Of a stretch of 37,358 bases of DNA, positions 1 to 10,280 are shown in pieces. Both the position numbers and the translations under genes were made by a program. The DNA is from Mycobacteriales bacterium (GTDB taxonomy: Bacteria; Actinomycetota; Actinomycetes; Mycobacteriales; SCTD01): positions 1 to 37,358 of the forward strand of contig JBBDWV010000045.1 in the NCBI GenBank assembly GCA_040902655.1, written 5' to 3'. The notes beneath the pieces were generated by a model. The model worked only from the letters and a program-made list of their open reading frames with translations, searched no databases and was not told the origin of the DNA. The stretch's first letter is position 1. Every line of letters starts with the position of its first letter.

Positions 1-51
1 AGGGGAAAGGGGAAACAGGCCGCCACGGCGGTACTGCGCCCCGGACTACCA

Positions 52-648
52 ATGCTGACGGTGGGGCTGACGGGTGGAATCGGCTCGGGCAAGTCGGCGG
101 TCAGCCGGCTGCTCGCCGCGCACGGGGCCGTGGTCGTCGATGCGGACCTGGTCGCCCGCGAGGTGGTCGAACCAGGGACACCGGGGCTGGCCAGGATCCG
201 CGAGGAGTTCGGCGAGGAGGTGCTGCAGCCGGACGGCTCGCTCGACCGTGCCGCGCTGGGATCGCGCGTCTTTGCCGACCCGGCCGCCCTTGCCCGGCTC
301 AACGCAATCGTGCACCCGCTGGTGGGGGAGCGCACCGCGGAGCTGCTGGAGCAGGCCCGTGCCTCCGGCGCCGAGGTGGTGGTGCACGACGTCCCGCTGC
401 TCGTCGAGAACGACCTCGCCCGGAGGTATCCCGTCGTGGTGGTGGTCGCGGCCGCACCGCAGACCCAACTGGACCGCCTCACCCGTCTGCGCGGCATGTC
501 CGAGCAGGCGGCCCGGCAGCGGATCGCCGCCCAGGCGCCCCTGGAGGACAAGCTGGCGGTCGCCACGCACGTGGTGGGCAACGACGGCTCGATCGAGGAG
601 CTCGCCCTGCAGGTCGACCGGCTCTGGCACCAGTTGAGCGAAAAGTAG
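52..648 (+). CDS. coaE: Dephospho-CoA kinase
   Basis: Dephospho-CoA kinase (198 aa, normal length for the family) phosphorylates the 3'-hydroxyl of the ribose of dephospho-CoA with ATP, the last step of cytosolic coenzyme A synthesis. The N-terminus has the family P-loop GGIGSGKS at about residues 8-15, followed by the [11 protein letters not shown] segment. The stretch [12 protein letters not shown], around residue 80, is typical of the CoA-binding lid region. The ATG at 52 is chosen because the P-loop follows it directly, as in other CoaE proteins. Only 51 bases of upstream sequence are visible, so its promoter cannot be judged. In actinobacteria coaE commonly lies just upstream of uvrB, as here. 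The C-terminal GrpB-like domain found on some mycobacterial CoaE proteins is absent. Identification is secure. Confidence 0.97.
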   Translation: MLTVGLTGGIGSGKSAVSRLLAAHGAVVVDADLVAREVVEPGTPGLARIREEFGEEVLQPDGSLDRAALGSRVFADPAALARLNAIVHPLVGERTAELLEQARASGAEVVVHDVPLLVENDLARRYPVVVVVAAAPQTQLDRLTRLRGMSEQAARQRIAAQAPLEDKLAVATHVVGNDGSIEELALQVDRLWHQLSEK

Positions 649-715
649 TCGGACTGTCACGGTTCGTTCTTTGGTTTGGCCACGGAACCACCGGGGCACA
701 ACGTACGGTTCGCCA

Positions 716-2005
716 GTGTCTCGTCGTCTCCCGTCCTGTGTCCGCACCGCTGTCACCGTCTGGCAGGTGGCGGCGGTGGTCGAGTGGCTGCGCCTCGTGG
801 CGGATCGCTGCGACGTCCGGGCCCGGGCGGGCCGGTTCACCCGCGAGGTGTCGCTGACCCTCGCGGCGGTGTTGTTGGTCGGCGCCGGTGCCGCCGGTGC
901 GCAGCCGGCCACACCCGTACCCGTGCCGGCGGCGGCCGCGGTGCCGGCCGCGCTGCCGCCCGGGGGCACGACCGCGCCGTCGAGCACGACCGAGGAGCAG
1001 GCCAACCGCGCCCCCGATCTCCCCCCGGCCGAGCCTGCACCAGCCGCCGAGTCGGCGCCGAAGGCGGCACCCGCACCCGTCGAGCGGTGGCTGCCGCGCG
1101 GCACCGGCATGTGGCTGCACGACTGGCGCCGCTCCGAGTCCGGCCATGCGGGTGAAGTGGTCGCGCGGGCGCAGAAGAGCGGCCTGACCCACCTCTACGT
1201 CCAGACCGGCAGCAGCAAGAAGGGCTGGATCGGCAAGGAGGTGCTCAACCAGCTGATGCCCGCGACCGCCGGGACCGACATCAAGGTCATCGCCTGGGAC
1301 TTCCCGAAGCTGGACAACCCGGAGGCCGACGCCCGCCGTCTCGCCCGCGCCGCCTGGTGGAACCGCAAGGGCGCGCCGATGGTCGCGGCGGTCGCCCCCG
1401 ACGTGGAGACGGCTGCCGAGGGCACCGACCTGCGCGGGGACCGGGTCGAGCGCTACTACAAGGAGCTCCGCAAGGCGCTGCCGGAGCGGACGGCGATCCT
1501 CGCCACCGTCCCCTGGCCGAGCGAGAAGCGCACCGGCAGTTACCCGTACGCCACCACCGCGCCGTACGCCGACGCCTTCGTGCCGATGGCCTACTGGTAC
1601 AACCGCTCGCCGTCCGTGGTGACCAAGACCTCCATGCAGTGGCTCAAGAAGTTCGGCAAGCCCGTCATGCCGGTGGGACAGGGGTACGACGGTCGGCTGG
1701 ACGCGCCGTACCTGAAGGCCGACCCGCACCCGGACAAGAGCGTGGCTGCCTTCGTCTACGTCGCGCGCGAGCAGGGGGCGCAGTCGCTGAGCCTGTGGTC
1801 CTGGCAGACCACCGGGCCGCTGCAGTGGGGTGTGCTGACCAAGGCTGCCGGCACGGTCGGACCGCAGCCGGCGCCCGCGCTGCCGGCGGCCGAGGTGCCG
1901 CCGGTGCCGAGTGCGCGGGAGCAGGCCGAGGAGGTGGCCAAGCGGACGGCGCCGGGCCGCAAGCACGACCGCGCCAAGGACGGGTCCGCCTCCGCGCCGG
2001 GCTGA
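716..2005 (+). CDS. Secreted TIM-barrel-like hypothetical protein
   Basis: I do not recognise a named family. After a basic N-terminus there is a signal-like hydrophobic stretch ([17 protein letters not shown], about residues 44-60), then a Pro/Ala-rich linker and a globular domain of about 290 residues starting at GTGMWLHDW. The domain alternates strand-like and helical segments in TIM-barrel fashion ([67 protein letters not shown]). The acidic residues at APDVE and AWDF resemble the layout of glycoside-hydrolase barrels, so an exported glycan-binding or hydrolysing role is possible but inferred. The C-terminal tail is Ala/Pro/Lys-rich. Starts are possible at 671 (TTG), 716 (GTG) and 776 (GTG with a weak purine run). 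I chose 716 because TACGGT lies 6 bases upstream, a leaderless arrangement. Confidence 0.7.
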   Translation: MSRRLPSCVRTAVTVWQVAAVVEWLRLVADRCDVRARAGRFTREVSLTLAAVLLVGAGAAGAQPATPVPVPAAAAVPAALPPGGTTAPSSTTEEQANRAPDLPPAEPAPAAESAPKAAPAPVERWLPRGTGMWLHDWRRSESGHAGEVVARAQKSGLTHLYVQTGSSKKGWIGKEVLNQLMPATAGTDIKVIAWDFPKLDNPEADARRLARAAWWNRKGAPMVAAVAPDVETAAEGTDLRGDRVERYYKELRKALPERTAILATVPWPSEKRTGSYPYATTAPYADAFVPMAYWYNRSPSVVTKTSMQWLKKFGKPVMPVGQGYDGRLDAPYLKADPHPDKSVAAFVYVAREQGAQSLSLWSWQTTGPLQWGVLTKAAGTVGPQPAPALPAAEVPPVPSAREQAEEVAKRTAPGRKHDRAKDGSASAPG

Positions 2006-2027
2006 GCCGCCTGACGCGGGGCGGACG

Positions 2028-2033
2028 TACCGT
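2028..2033 (+). promoter_or_regulatory. Candidate -10 box for leaderless uvrB
   Basis: TACCGT matches the actinobacterial TANNNT -10 pattern. It ends 6 bases before GTG 2040, so transcription would begin at the start codon itself. No Shine-Dalgarno sequence precedes either GTG 2040 or the alternative ATG 2085, which fits a leaderless mRNA. No convincing -35 hexamer is visible, and no TCGAAC-N4-GTTCGA SOS box is seen here. Confidence 0.4.
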
Positions 2034-2039
2034 GGTCGG

Positions 2040-4205
<2,166 letters not shown>

Positions 4206-4284
4206 CGGCGACCGGGCCGAGGCTCGCGCAGGCGGCCCTGTAACCGTGGGTAACGTGGGGGGCTCCGTGACCCCGAGGAGCAGT

Positions 4285-5550
4285 GTGGACCGCACAGCGG
4301 CAGACGGCGGGCGGCCGCTGCGGATCGCGCTGACCAGCTACCGGAGCAAGCCGCACTGCGGCGGCCAGGGTGGCTACGTCCGGGCGCTGTCCCGCGAGCT
4401 GGCCGCTCTGGGCCACGACGTGGAGGTGCTGTCCGGCCAGCCCTACCCTGAGCTCGACGCCGGTCCGGTCCTGACCAAGGTGCCGAGCCTGGACCTCTAT
4501 CGCGAGGACGACCCGTTCCGTACGCCGGACTGGCGGGAGCTCCGCGGTCCGGTCGACCTGCTCGAGATCGCGCTGATGTGGACGGCGGCGTTTCCCGAGC
4601 CGCTCACGTTCAGCCTGCGCGTCGACAAGGTCCTGCGCAGCCGGCCGACGCGCCCCGACATCGTGCATGACAACCAGACGCTCGGCTACGGACTGCTGCT
4701 GCTCCAACGGCGCGGCCTGAAGGTCGTCGCCACCGTGCACCACCCGATCACCGAGGACCGCCGGCACGACCTGGCCGCCGCGACCGGCACGAAGCGGCTG
4801 TCCACCCGCCGCTGGTACTCCTTCCTGCGCATGCAGGGCCGCGTGGTCCGGCGGCTGCCGGCCGTCCTGACCGTCAGCCAGAACAGCCTGACCGACATCG
4901 TGCGCGACTTCCGCGTCCCGCGCGAGCGGCTCACCGTCGTGCCGGTGGGCGTGGAGACCGACGTCTTCCGGCCGCCGTCCCTGCCGCGCGTGCCGGGCCG
5001 GATCGTCGCGACCGCCAGCGCCGACGTGCCGCTGAAGGGGCTGGTGCCGCTGCTCGAGGCGGTGGCCAAGCTGCGCACCGAGCGCGACGTCGAGCTCGTC
5101 GTCGTAGGGCGGCCACGCGAGGGCGGCCTGGCCCTCGCTGCGGTCGAGCGGCTCGGTATCGGCGACGCCGTGCGCTTCCTGTCCGGCGTCCCGGAGCGGG
5201 ACCTGGTCGACCTGTTCGGTTCGGCCTGCGTCGGGGTCGTCCCCAGCCTGTACGAAGGCTTCAGCCTGCCGGCGGTCGAGCTGATGTCCTGCGGCACCCC
5301 GTTGGTCGCCACCACCGCCGGTGCCCTTCCGGAGGTGGTCGGCCCCGACGGCGTGACCGCGCTGCACGTGCCGCCCGGCGACCCGGAGGCTCTGGCCGCC
5401 GCCATGGGGCGGCTGCTCGACGACCCGGAGCTGGCCTCGCGGATCGGCGCCGCCGGTCGCGAGCGCGTCGTCGAGCGCTTCACCTGGCGGGCCGTCGCCG
5501 AGCGCACCGTCGCGTGGTACCGCACCGTTCTGAAGGAGAGCCCGTGCTGA
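4285..5550 (+). CDS. GT4-type glycosyltransferase
   Basis: A GT-B fold retaining glycosyltransferase (421 aa), first gene of a three-gene overlapping cassette. The N-terminal acceptor domain begins LRIALTSYRSKPHCGGQGGYVRALS, resembling the Gly-rich loop of GT4 enzymes. The C-terminal nucleotide-sugar domain has VPVGVETDVFRPP, then the donor-binding E-x7-E pair in YEGFSLPAVE (E324 and E332), and the usual GTPLVATTAGALPEVVG stretch. It should transfer a sugar from an NDP-sugar to an unknown acceptor. No signal peptide or membrane segment is seen, so it acts in the cytosol or at the inner membrane face. GTG 4285 is chosen because GAGGAG lies 4 bases upstream. GTG 4246 and GTG 4267 are in frame and possible. 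It overlaps the next gene by 7 bases. Confidence 0.85.
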   Translation: MDRTAADGGRPLRIALTSYRSKPHCGGQGGYVRALSRELAALGHDVEVLSGQPYPELDAGPVLTKVPSLDLYREDDPFRTPDWRELRGPVDLLEIALMWTAAFPEPLTFSLRVDKVLRSRPTRPDIVHDNQTLGYGLLLLQRRGLKVVATVHHPITEDRRHDLAAATGTKRLSTRRWYSFLRMQGRVVRRLPAVLTVSQNSLTDIVRDFRVPRERLTVVPVGVETDVFRPPSLPRVPGRIVATASADVPLKGLVPLLEAVAKLRTERDVELVVVGRPREGGLALAAVERLGIGDAVRFLSGVPERDLVDLFGSACVGVVPSLYEGFSLPAVELMSCGTPLVATTAGALPEVVGPDGVTALHVPPGDPEALAAAMGRLLDDPELASRIGAAGRERVVERFTWRAVAERTVAWYRTVLKESPC

Positions 5551-6275
5551 CCGTCGACTTCGACCGCTTCCCTGTCGGGCCCGGCGACCGCGTCCTGGAC
5601 ATGGGCTGCGGCGGCGGGCGGCACGCCTTCGCCCTCTACCGCCGCGGCGCCGACGTGACCGCGTTCGACATGGACGCCGCCGAGCTCCGGGACGTCACCG
5701 GGATGTTCGCCGCCATGCAGGAGGCGGGAGAGGTCCCGCCGGACGCGCGGGCCCGGGCCGTGCGTGGCACGGCGTACGACCTGCCCTTCGCGGACGCCAG
5801 CTTCGACCGGATCATCGCGGCCGAGGTGCTGGAGCACCTGCCGCAGGACGACCGGGCGATGCGCGAGCTGTTCCGCGTGCTCAAGCCGGGCGGCCGGATC
5901 GCCGTGACGGTCCCGCGCTGGGGGCCGGAGCTGGTCTGCTGGGCGCTGTCCAGCGCCTATCACGAGGTCGAGGGGGGCCATGTCCGGATCTACCGGGGGG
6001 CCGAGCTGCGGCGGCGGCTCACCGCCGCCGGCCTGACGCCCGTCGACGCCCACCACACGCACGCGCTGCACGCGCCCTACTGGTGGCTCAAGTGCGCGGT
6101 CGGTGTCGAGGACGGCGACCACCGGCTCGTCCGGGCGTACCACCGGCTCCTGGTCTGGGACATGATGAAGGCGCCGAAGATCACGCGGGTCCTGGAGCGG
6201 TTCCTCAACCCCGTCGTGGGCAAGAGCCTGGTGGTCTACCTGCGCAAGCCGGAGGCGACCCGTGCCGCTGCGTGA
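5544..6275 (+). CDS. Class I SAM-dependent methyltransferase
   Basis: A Methyltransf_11-type enzyme (243 aa). SAM motif I is VLDMGCGGGRHAFAL (about residues 17-31), followed by the acidic loop AFDMDA, the post-I motif AYDLPFADASFDRIIAAEVLEHL, and VLKPGGRIAVTVP. The C-terminal half (HVRIYRGAELRRRLTAAGL, then an aromatic HAPYWWLKCAV) probably forms the substrate cap. GTG 5544 is preceded by AAGGAGAG and lies within the last codons of the glycosyltransferase, so the two are translationally coupled. It overlaps the next gene by 14 bases. The context suggests it methylates the glycosylated product or its precursor. Whether it targets a sugar hydroxyl, a lipid or a carboxyl group cannot be told from sequence. 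Confidence 0.85.
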   Translation: MLTVDFDRFPVGPGDRVLDMGCGGGRHAFALYRRGADVTAFDMDAAELRDVTGMFAAMQEAGEVPPDARARAVRGTAYDLPFADASFDRIIAAEVLEHLPQDDRAMRELFRVLKPGGRIAVTVPRWGPELVCWALSSAYHEVEGGHVRIYRGAELRRRLTAAGLTPVDAHHTHALHAPYWWLKCAVGVEDGDHRLVRAYHRLLVWDMMKAPKITRVLERFLNPVVGKSLVVYLRKPEATRAAA

Positions 6276-7308
6276 CCTGCCGGGGGTGCTGACGGCCGGC
6301 CAGCTCGAGCGTACGGTCGCGGCCGTCGCCGCGGCGCAGCAGCCGGGCGGGACGCTGCCGTGGCCGGACGGGCACACCGACCCGTGGGACCACGTGGAGT
6401 GCGCGATGGCGCTCACCCTCGGCGGCCGGCTGGCGGAGGTGCGCGCGGCGTACGGCTGGATGCGGCGGACGCAGGAGCCGGACGGCGCGTGGCGGATGAA
6501 GTACGACGGCGAGCGGGTGCTGGACGCCAGCGTCGACACCAACCAGTGCGCCTACGTCGCCGTCGGGGTGTGGCAGTGGTGGACCGTCACCGGGGACCGC
6601 GACCTGGTCGAGACGATGTGGCCGTACGTGCGCCGCGCCCTGGACTTCGTGCTCGACCTGCAGGCACCGGGCGGTCAGCTGCACTGGTCCCGCTCGCCCG
6701 AGGGTGACGTCGACCCGGACGCGCTGCTGACCGGCTCGTCGAGCGCGTACCAGGCGCTGCGCTGCGGCCTCGCGCTGGCGGACCTGCTGGGGGACCCGCA
6801 ACCGGAGTGGGAGCTGGCCGCCGGGCTGCTGCAGCACGCGGTGGCGCACCACCCGGAGGTCTTCCTCGACAAGAGTCGCTTCTCGATGGACTGGTACTAC
6901 CCGGTCCTCGGCGGAGCGGTGCGCGGGGAGGAGGCCCGGCATCGGCTGGCCGAGCGGTGGGACGAGTTCGTCGTGCCGGGGGTCGGCGCGCGCTGCGTCG
7001 CGGACCGTCCGTGGGTGACCGGTGCGGAGACCGCTGAGCTCGTTCTCACGCTGGCCGCGACCGGTGAGGACGAGCGCGGCCGCCGGCTGCTGCGCGACGT
7101 ACAGCACCTGCGCGCATCCGACGGCTCGTACTGGACCGGGCTGGTCTTCGACGAGGGCGTGCGCTGGCCGGTGGAGCGCTCGTCGTGGACGAGCGCGGCC
7201 GTCGTGTTGGCGGCCGACGCGCTGGCCGGCGGGCCGACGCTGGCCTTGTTCGCCGGCGACGGCCTGCCGACCGGAGTGCTGCTCGACGAGTGCACCTGCG
7301 TCGGGTGA
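6262..7308 (+). CDS. Alpha/alpha-toroid protein, prenyltransferase- or glucoamylase-like
   Basis: A 348-residue, mostly helical protein rich in Trp, with repeated helical hairpins. Recognisable segments are GGTLPWPDGHTDPWDHVECAMAL, YGWMRRTQEPDGAW, DTNQCAYVAVGVWQWW, and SSSAYQALRCGLALADLLGD. The W-x-x-x-Q/E-x-PDG-x-W hairpins are typical of alpha/alpha toroids, the fold shared by squalene-cyclase/prenyltransferase repeats and (alpha/alpha)6 glycosidases. Similar proteins are often named prenyltransferase on fold alone. I see neither the DXDD motif of cyclases nor clear protein-prenyltransferase zinc ligands. A glycan-binding or hydrolysing role beside a glycosyltransferase is equally plausible. 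GTG 6262 has GGAGG at 6251-6255, inside the methyltransferase gene. The last gene of the cassette. Confidence 0.7.
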   Translation: MPLRDLPGVLTAGQLERTVAAVAAAQQPGGTLPWPDGHTDPWDHVECAMALTLGGRLAEVRAAYGWMRRTQEPDGAWRMKYDGERVLDASVDTNQCAYVAVGVWQWWTVTGDRDLVETMWPYVRRALDFVLDLQAPGGQLHWSRSPEGDVDPDALLTGSSSAYQALRCGLALADLLGDPQPEWELAAGLLQHAVAHHPEVFLDKSRFSMDWYYPVLGGAVRGEEARHRLAERWDEFVVPGVGARCVADRPWVTGAETAELVLTLAATGEDERGRRLLRDVQHLRASDGSYWTGLVFDEGVRWPVERSSWTSAAVVLAADALAGGPTLALFAGDGLPTGVLLDECTCVG

Positions 7309-7402
7309 CAGGATCGGCCGCACGAGCCGGCCGCGACCGGCCCCGCTCCGCGTCCGTCAACCGCTCGCTCACACGCTCGGCCTGCATCGTGCTCGACGAC
7401 GG

Positions 7403-7419
7403 CGCGACGACGCGTCGCG
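7403..7419. promoter_or_regulatory. GC-rich palindrome upstream of the DUF4242 gene
   Basis: CGCGACG and CGTCGCG form perfect 7-base arms around a 3-base centre, ending 4 bases before the AAGGAGG Shine-Dalgarno sequence of the gene at 7436. It could be an operator for the adjacent BTAD regulator or simply a chance palindrome in GC-rich DNA. The rest of the 127-base gap (7309-7435) has no clear -10 box. Confidence 0.3.
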
Positions 7420-7435
7420 GACGAAGGAGGCAGAC

Positions 7436-7711
7436 ATGCAGAGCTACGTCATCGAGCGCGCCATTCCCGGCATCGGGGGCGCCAGTGCGACCGAGCTGCA
7501 GGCGATCGCGCAGAAGAGCTGCGGGGTGCTCGCCGAGCTGGGGCCTGACGTCAGCTGGAAGCACAGCTACGTCACCGGAGACAAGATCTACTGTGTGTAC
7601 GAGGCGGCCTCCGAGGACATCGTGCGGGAACACGCGCAGCGAGGAGGCTTCCCTGCCGACAGTGTCTCGCCGGTGCTGTCACTGATCGGGCCGGAGACCG
7701 CGAAGGGCTGA
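7436..7711 (+). CDS. DUF4242 family small protein
   Basis: A 91-residue protein of the DUF4242 family, a small ferredoxin-like alpha/beta fold. Family features seen are MQSYVIERAIPG at the N-terminus, the ELQAIAQKSCGVLAELGP helix, the SWKHSYVTGDKIYCVYEA hairpin and the EHAQRGGFPADSVSPV helix. One Streptomyces member of this domain family has been described as nickel-binding. No enzymatic role is established for this subgroup, and metal binding here is only a possibility based on His and Cys near the hairpin. ATG 7436 has an excellent Shine-Dalgarno sequence (AAGGAGG at 7424-7430, 5-base spacer), so it is probably well expressed. A SARP-type regulator gene starts 31 bases after its stop, suggesting a two-gene unit. 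Confidence 0.85.
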   Translation: MQSYVIERAIPGIGGASATELQAIAQKSCGVLAELGPDVSWKHSYVTGDKIYCVYEAASEDIVREHAQRGGFPADSVSPVLSLIGPETAKG

Positions 7712-7742
7712 CGCCCGACCCGGTGAGCGGGAGGATGCCGGG

Positions 7743-9542
7743 GTGGCGTTGCGGATCCACCTCCTCGGAAGTCCTCTCGTCGAGCGCGACGGCGGCCCGG
7801 TGCCCGCCCCGCGCGGACGGAAGGTCTGGGTGCTGCTGGCATATCTGCTGCTGGCCCGCTCACCGGTGACGCGACGCGCACTGACCATGCTGCTCTTCTC
7901 CGATGCCGAGGACCCTTTCGCGGCGCTGCGCTGGAACCTCAGCGAGCTGCGGAAGGTGCTCGGCAGCAGCATCGTGCTCCAAGGGGACCCGCTGCAGCTG
8001 CGGCTCGGACCGGACGATGTCGTGGACGCCTGCTGGCTTGCTGCAGGGCAGTGGCCGCCCGGCGTCGACCTCACGGCCGAGCTCCTCGAGACGTTCTCCT
8101 TCCCGACCTGCCCGTCGCTGGAGGTGTGGCTGGACAGCGAGCGTCGACACCTTCGTGGCGCCGCGGAGGCGCTGCTGCGGGAGCGGGCGCTGGAAGCGCT
8201 GGTCGCCGGCGACGGGCCGGCCGCCGCGGACGTGGCCGGCGCGCTCGTGCGCCTCAACCCCTACGACGAGAACTTCCAGGCGCTGCTGGTGAGGTCGCTG
8301 GCTGCAGCCGGTGACGGCATCGCCGCGGCGCGCCAGGTCGCGGCGTGCCGCGAGCTGTTCCGCCGGGAGCTCGGTGTCGAACCAGGACCGGCGGTGGCGG
8401 CCGCCCTGGCGACGACCGTTGCCGAGCCGGTCGCCTCGGCCAGCACGGGCAGGGGCGGCGTCGTCGCGCAGCTCCAGGCGGGCGAAGCGGCCATCGGAGC
8501 CGGCGCCGTCGACGCCGGCCTGCAGTGCCTGCGTCGGGCCGTGGTCGACGCACGGGCGCTGGCTGACCGGGTACTGGAGGTGCGGGCGCTCACGGCGCTC
8601 GGCACCGCCCTCGTTCACGCCGTGCGCGGGCAGGACGAGGAGGGCGCGACGGCCCTGCACGCGGCGGTCCAGCTCGCCGGTGACCGTCGTGAGCTGTTGG
8701 CCGATGCGACCCGTGAACTGGGCTACATCGAGTTCCTGCGCGGGCGCTACGACCGGGTCGAGCACTGGCTCACGCAGGCTGATCACGCTGCCGCCGGTGA
8801 CGCCGCGCTGCGGGCCCGGGTGCTCTGCGTGCGGGGGAGCGCGTTGAGCGACGTCGGCCGCTACGCCGCGGCGGCCGACGCACTCGAGCAGGCCATGGTT
8901 CTGACGCCCGACCCTCGCCGGCGCAGCTACGCGCTGGCGATGCTGGGCCGGGTCCGCCTGCTGCGCGGTGAGCACACCGAGGCGGCTCGGCTGCTGGATG
9001 CGTCGTACGACCTGGCGCTGGGACACAGCTGGACGTCGTTCCTTCCCTGGCCCGAGGGGCTGCGGGCGGGGGTGCACCTGGCACTCGGAGAGGTGGATGC
9101 GGCGCAGGAGCGCCTGGAGCACGCGTTCGCGCTCGGCTGCCAGGTGGTGGACCCATGCTGGGAGGGCCTGGCGCTGCGCGGTCTGGGGGTGGTCGCGGCC
9201 GACCGCGGCGAGGTCCAGCAAGCCGTGCGCCGGCTGCACGAAGCCCGCGCCAGGTGCACCCGGCTCCCCGACGCGTACCTGTGGGTGGACCTGTACGCCC
9301 TCGAGGCGCTGTGCGAGGTCGCGCGCACGCATGGCCTGCCCCATCTGGGGGCGTGGACCCGCGAGCTCAGCACGCTGGCTTCGCGCGCCGGGATGAGGGA
9401 GTTCGAGGTCCGGGCGCTGCTTCACCGGCACGCCGGCGGCGAGGACGGGATGCTCGAGCTCGCCCGGGTCCTGCTCGCGGAGGTGGAGAATCCGGCGCTC
9501 TCGATGCCCCTTGCTCCGGTCAGCCCCTCCGCAACGCCCTGA
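7743..9542 (+). CDS. SARP-type BTAD transcriptional regulator with TPR-like C-terminus
   Basis: A 599-residue regulator of the AfsR/SARP class. The N-terminal winged helix (about 1-95) reads LRIHLLGSPLVERDGGPVP, then GRKVWVLLAYLLL and DPFAALRWNLSELRKVLG. The BTAD domain (about 100-230) includes VWLDSERRHLRGAAEALL, LVRLNPYDENFQALLVRSLAAAG and CRELFRRELGVEPGPAV. The remaining 350 residues are tandem helical pairs of TPR type, for example LGYIEFLRGRYDRVEHWLTQA and ALEQAMVLTPDPRRRSYALA. No NB-ARC ATPase domain or P-loop is present, unlike AfsR itself. GTG 7743 has GGGAGG 8 bases upstream. The 3' end overlaps the convergent methyltransferase gene by 23 bases. Its target is unknown; the DUF4242 gene directly upstream is the obvious candidate. 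Confidence 0.88.
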   Translation: MALRIHLLGSPLVERDGGPVPAPRGRKVWVLLAYLLLARSPVTRRALTMLLFSDAEDPFAALRWNLSELRKVLGSSIVLQGDPLQLRLGPDDVVDACWLAAGQWPPGVDLTAELLETFSFPTCPSLEVWLDSERRHLRGAAEALLRERALEALVAGDGPAAADVAGALVRLNPYDENFQALLVRSLAAAGDGIAAARQVAACRELFRRELGVEPGPAVAAALATTVAEPVASASTGRGGVVAQLQAGEAAIGAGAVDAGLQCLRRAVVDARALADRVLEVRALTALGTALVHAVRGQDEEGATALHAAVQLAGDRRELLADATRELGYIEFLRGRYDRVEHWLTQADHAAAGDAALRARVLCVRGSALSDVGRYAAAADALEQAMVLTPDPRRRSYALAMLGRVRLLRGEHTEAARLLDASYDLALGHSWTSFLPWPEGLRAGVHLALGEVDAAQERLEHAFALGCQVVDPCWEGLALRGLGVVAADRGEVQQAVRRLHEARARCTRLPDAYLWVDLYALEALCEVARTHGLPHLGAWTRELSTLASRAGMREFEVRALLHRHAGGEDGMLELARVLLAEVENPALSMPLAPVSPSATP

Positions 9543-10134
9543 GCGAGCCGGTGGCGGAGACGTCGCCGAAGCCCTCACGTACAGCGCGCTGGTAGACGTT
9601 CCACGGCGGCCGGCCGCCGTCTTCGGGGCGCTCGAAGACGTCGTGCACCAGCAGCAGCCCACCGGGGACGAGATGCCGGGCGAACGCCGCGTAGTCGTGC
9701 TGGGCCACCTCCTCGGTGTGGTTGCCGTCCAGGAACAGCAGCGTCAGCGGCGTCGTCCACCAGGTGGCGACCTGCTGGGTGCTGCCGACCAGCACGGTGA
9801 CCACGTCGTCCAGGCCGGCGTCCCACAGGGTGTGCCGCAACGAGGGCAGCGTCTCGAGCCGGCCGGTGTGCGGGTCGACCAACGATGCGTCGTGCCACTC
9901 CCAGCCGGGCTGGTTCTCCTCCGAGCCACGGTGGTGGTCGAGGGTCACCAGCTGGGCGCCGGTCCCGCGGGCGGCCGCACCGAGCTGCACGGTGCTCTTG
10001 CCGCAGTAGGTGCCGACCTCGAGCCAGACCCCGGCCGACGCGGACAGTCCGGCCGCGTGCAGGGCGGCGGCCTCGTCCTCGGGCAGGAAGCCCTTGGTAC
10101 GGGCGGCGACAGCGGCGAGATCAGGGGGGAGCAC
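9520..10134 (-). CDS. Small class I SAM-dependent methyltransferase
   Basis: A 204-residue Methyltransf_24-like protein. SAM motif I is GVWLEVGTYCGKSTVQLG (about residues 35-52), followed by the acidic strand QLVTLDHHRGSE. LLFLDGNHTEEVAQHDYAAFARHLVPGGLLLVHDVF is the motif region of this family, with conserved D-x-N-H and the HD of LLVHDVF. Its substrate is unknown. The open frame continues upstream to 10287, but that stretch runs through the terC manganese riboswitch on the other strand and encodes no family-like sequence, so I take GTG 10134 as the start. The Shine-Dalgarno sequence is weak. The gene is divergent from terC and convergent with the BTAD regulator gene. Confidence 0.8.
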   Translation of the reverse strand: MLPPDLAAVAARTKGFLPEDEAAALHAAGLSASAGVWLEVGTYCGKSTVQLGAAARGTGAQLVTLDHHRGSEENQPGWEWHDASLVDPHTGRLETLPSLRHTLWDAGLDDVVTVLVGSTQQVATWWTTPLTLLFLDGNHTEEVAQHDYAAFARHLVPGGLLLVHDVFERPEDGGRPPWNVYQRAVREGFGDVSATGSLRALRRG

Positions 10135-10172
10135 CGGCCCAGTCTGCCGGAGTCGCACAGCGCAACCGCAGG

Positions 10173-10178
10173 TAGCGT
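10173..10178 (+). promoter_or_regulatory. Candidate -10 box for the terC transcript
   Basis: TAGCGT fits the TANNNT -10 pattern and would start transcription just before the P1 stem of the riboswitch at 10187, the expected arrangement. No recognisable -35 hexamer lies 16-18 bases upstream, so confidence is limited. Confidence 0.35.
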
Positions 10179-10184
10179 GTTGCA

Positions 10185-10280
10185 CACGGAGGGGAGTATC
10201 CCCGCACAGGCTCGTCGTCAGCACGGCCGAATCTGGCCCGGCGCGCTTGGCCCACCTCGGGTGGGAGAGACCTCCGGTAG
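10185..10280 (+). ncRNA. yybP-ykoY manganese riboswitch upstream of terC
   Basis: The leader has the hallmarks of the yybP-ykoY Mn2+ aptamer. GGGGAGTA (10191-10198) follows the 5' P1 strand CGGAGG (10187-10192). The internal CGTCGTCAGCACGG (10203-10226 region) matches the conserved GUCGUCA segment. AGAGACCTCCG carries the conserved GACC and the 3' P1 strand CCTCCG (10271-10276). The P1 strands pair perfectly over 6 bases. The central arm is GC-rich, including GGCCGAATCTGGCC and CCCACCTCGGGTGGG. The family typically controls Mn2+ exporters such as TerC/Alx, which is the gene directly downstream. The switch mechanism is described under the adjoining hairpin. Confidence 0.88.

Noticed and set aside
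1911-2039. N-terminal extension of UvrB to 1911
   Set aside because: It overlaps the end of the preceding gene, is Arg/Pro-rich and unlike UvrB; a leaderless start at 2040 explains the data better.
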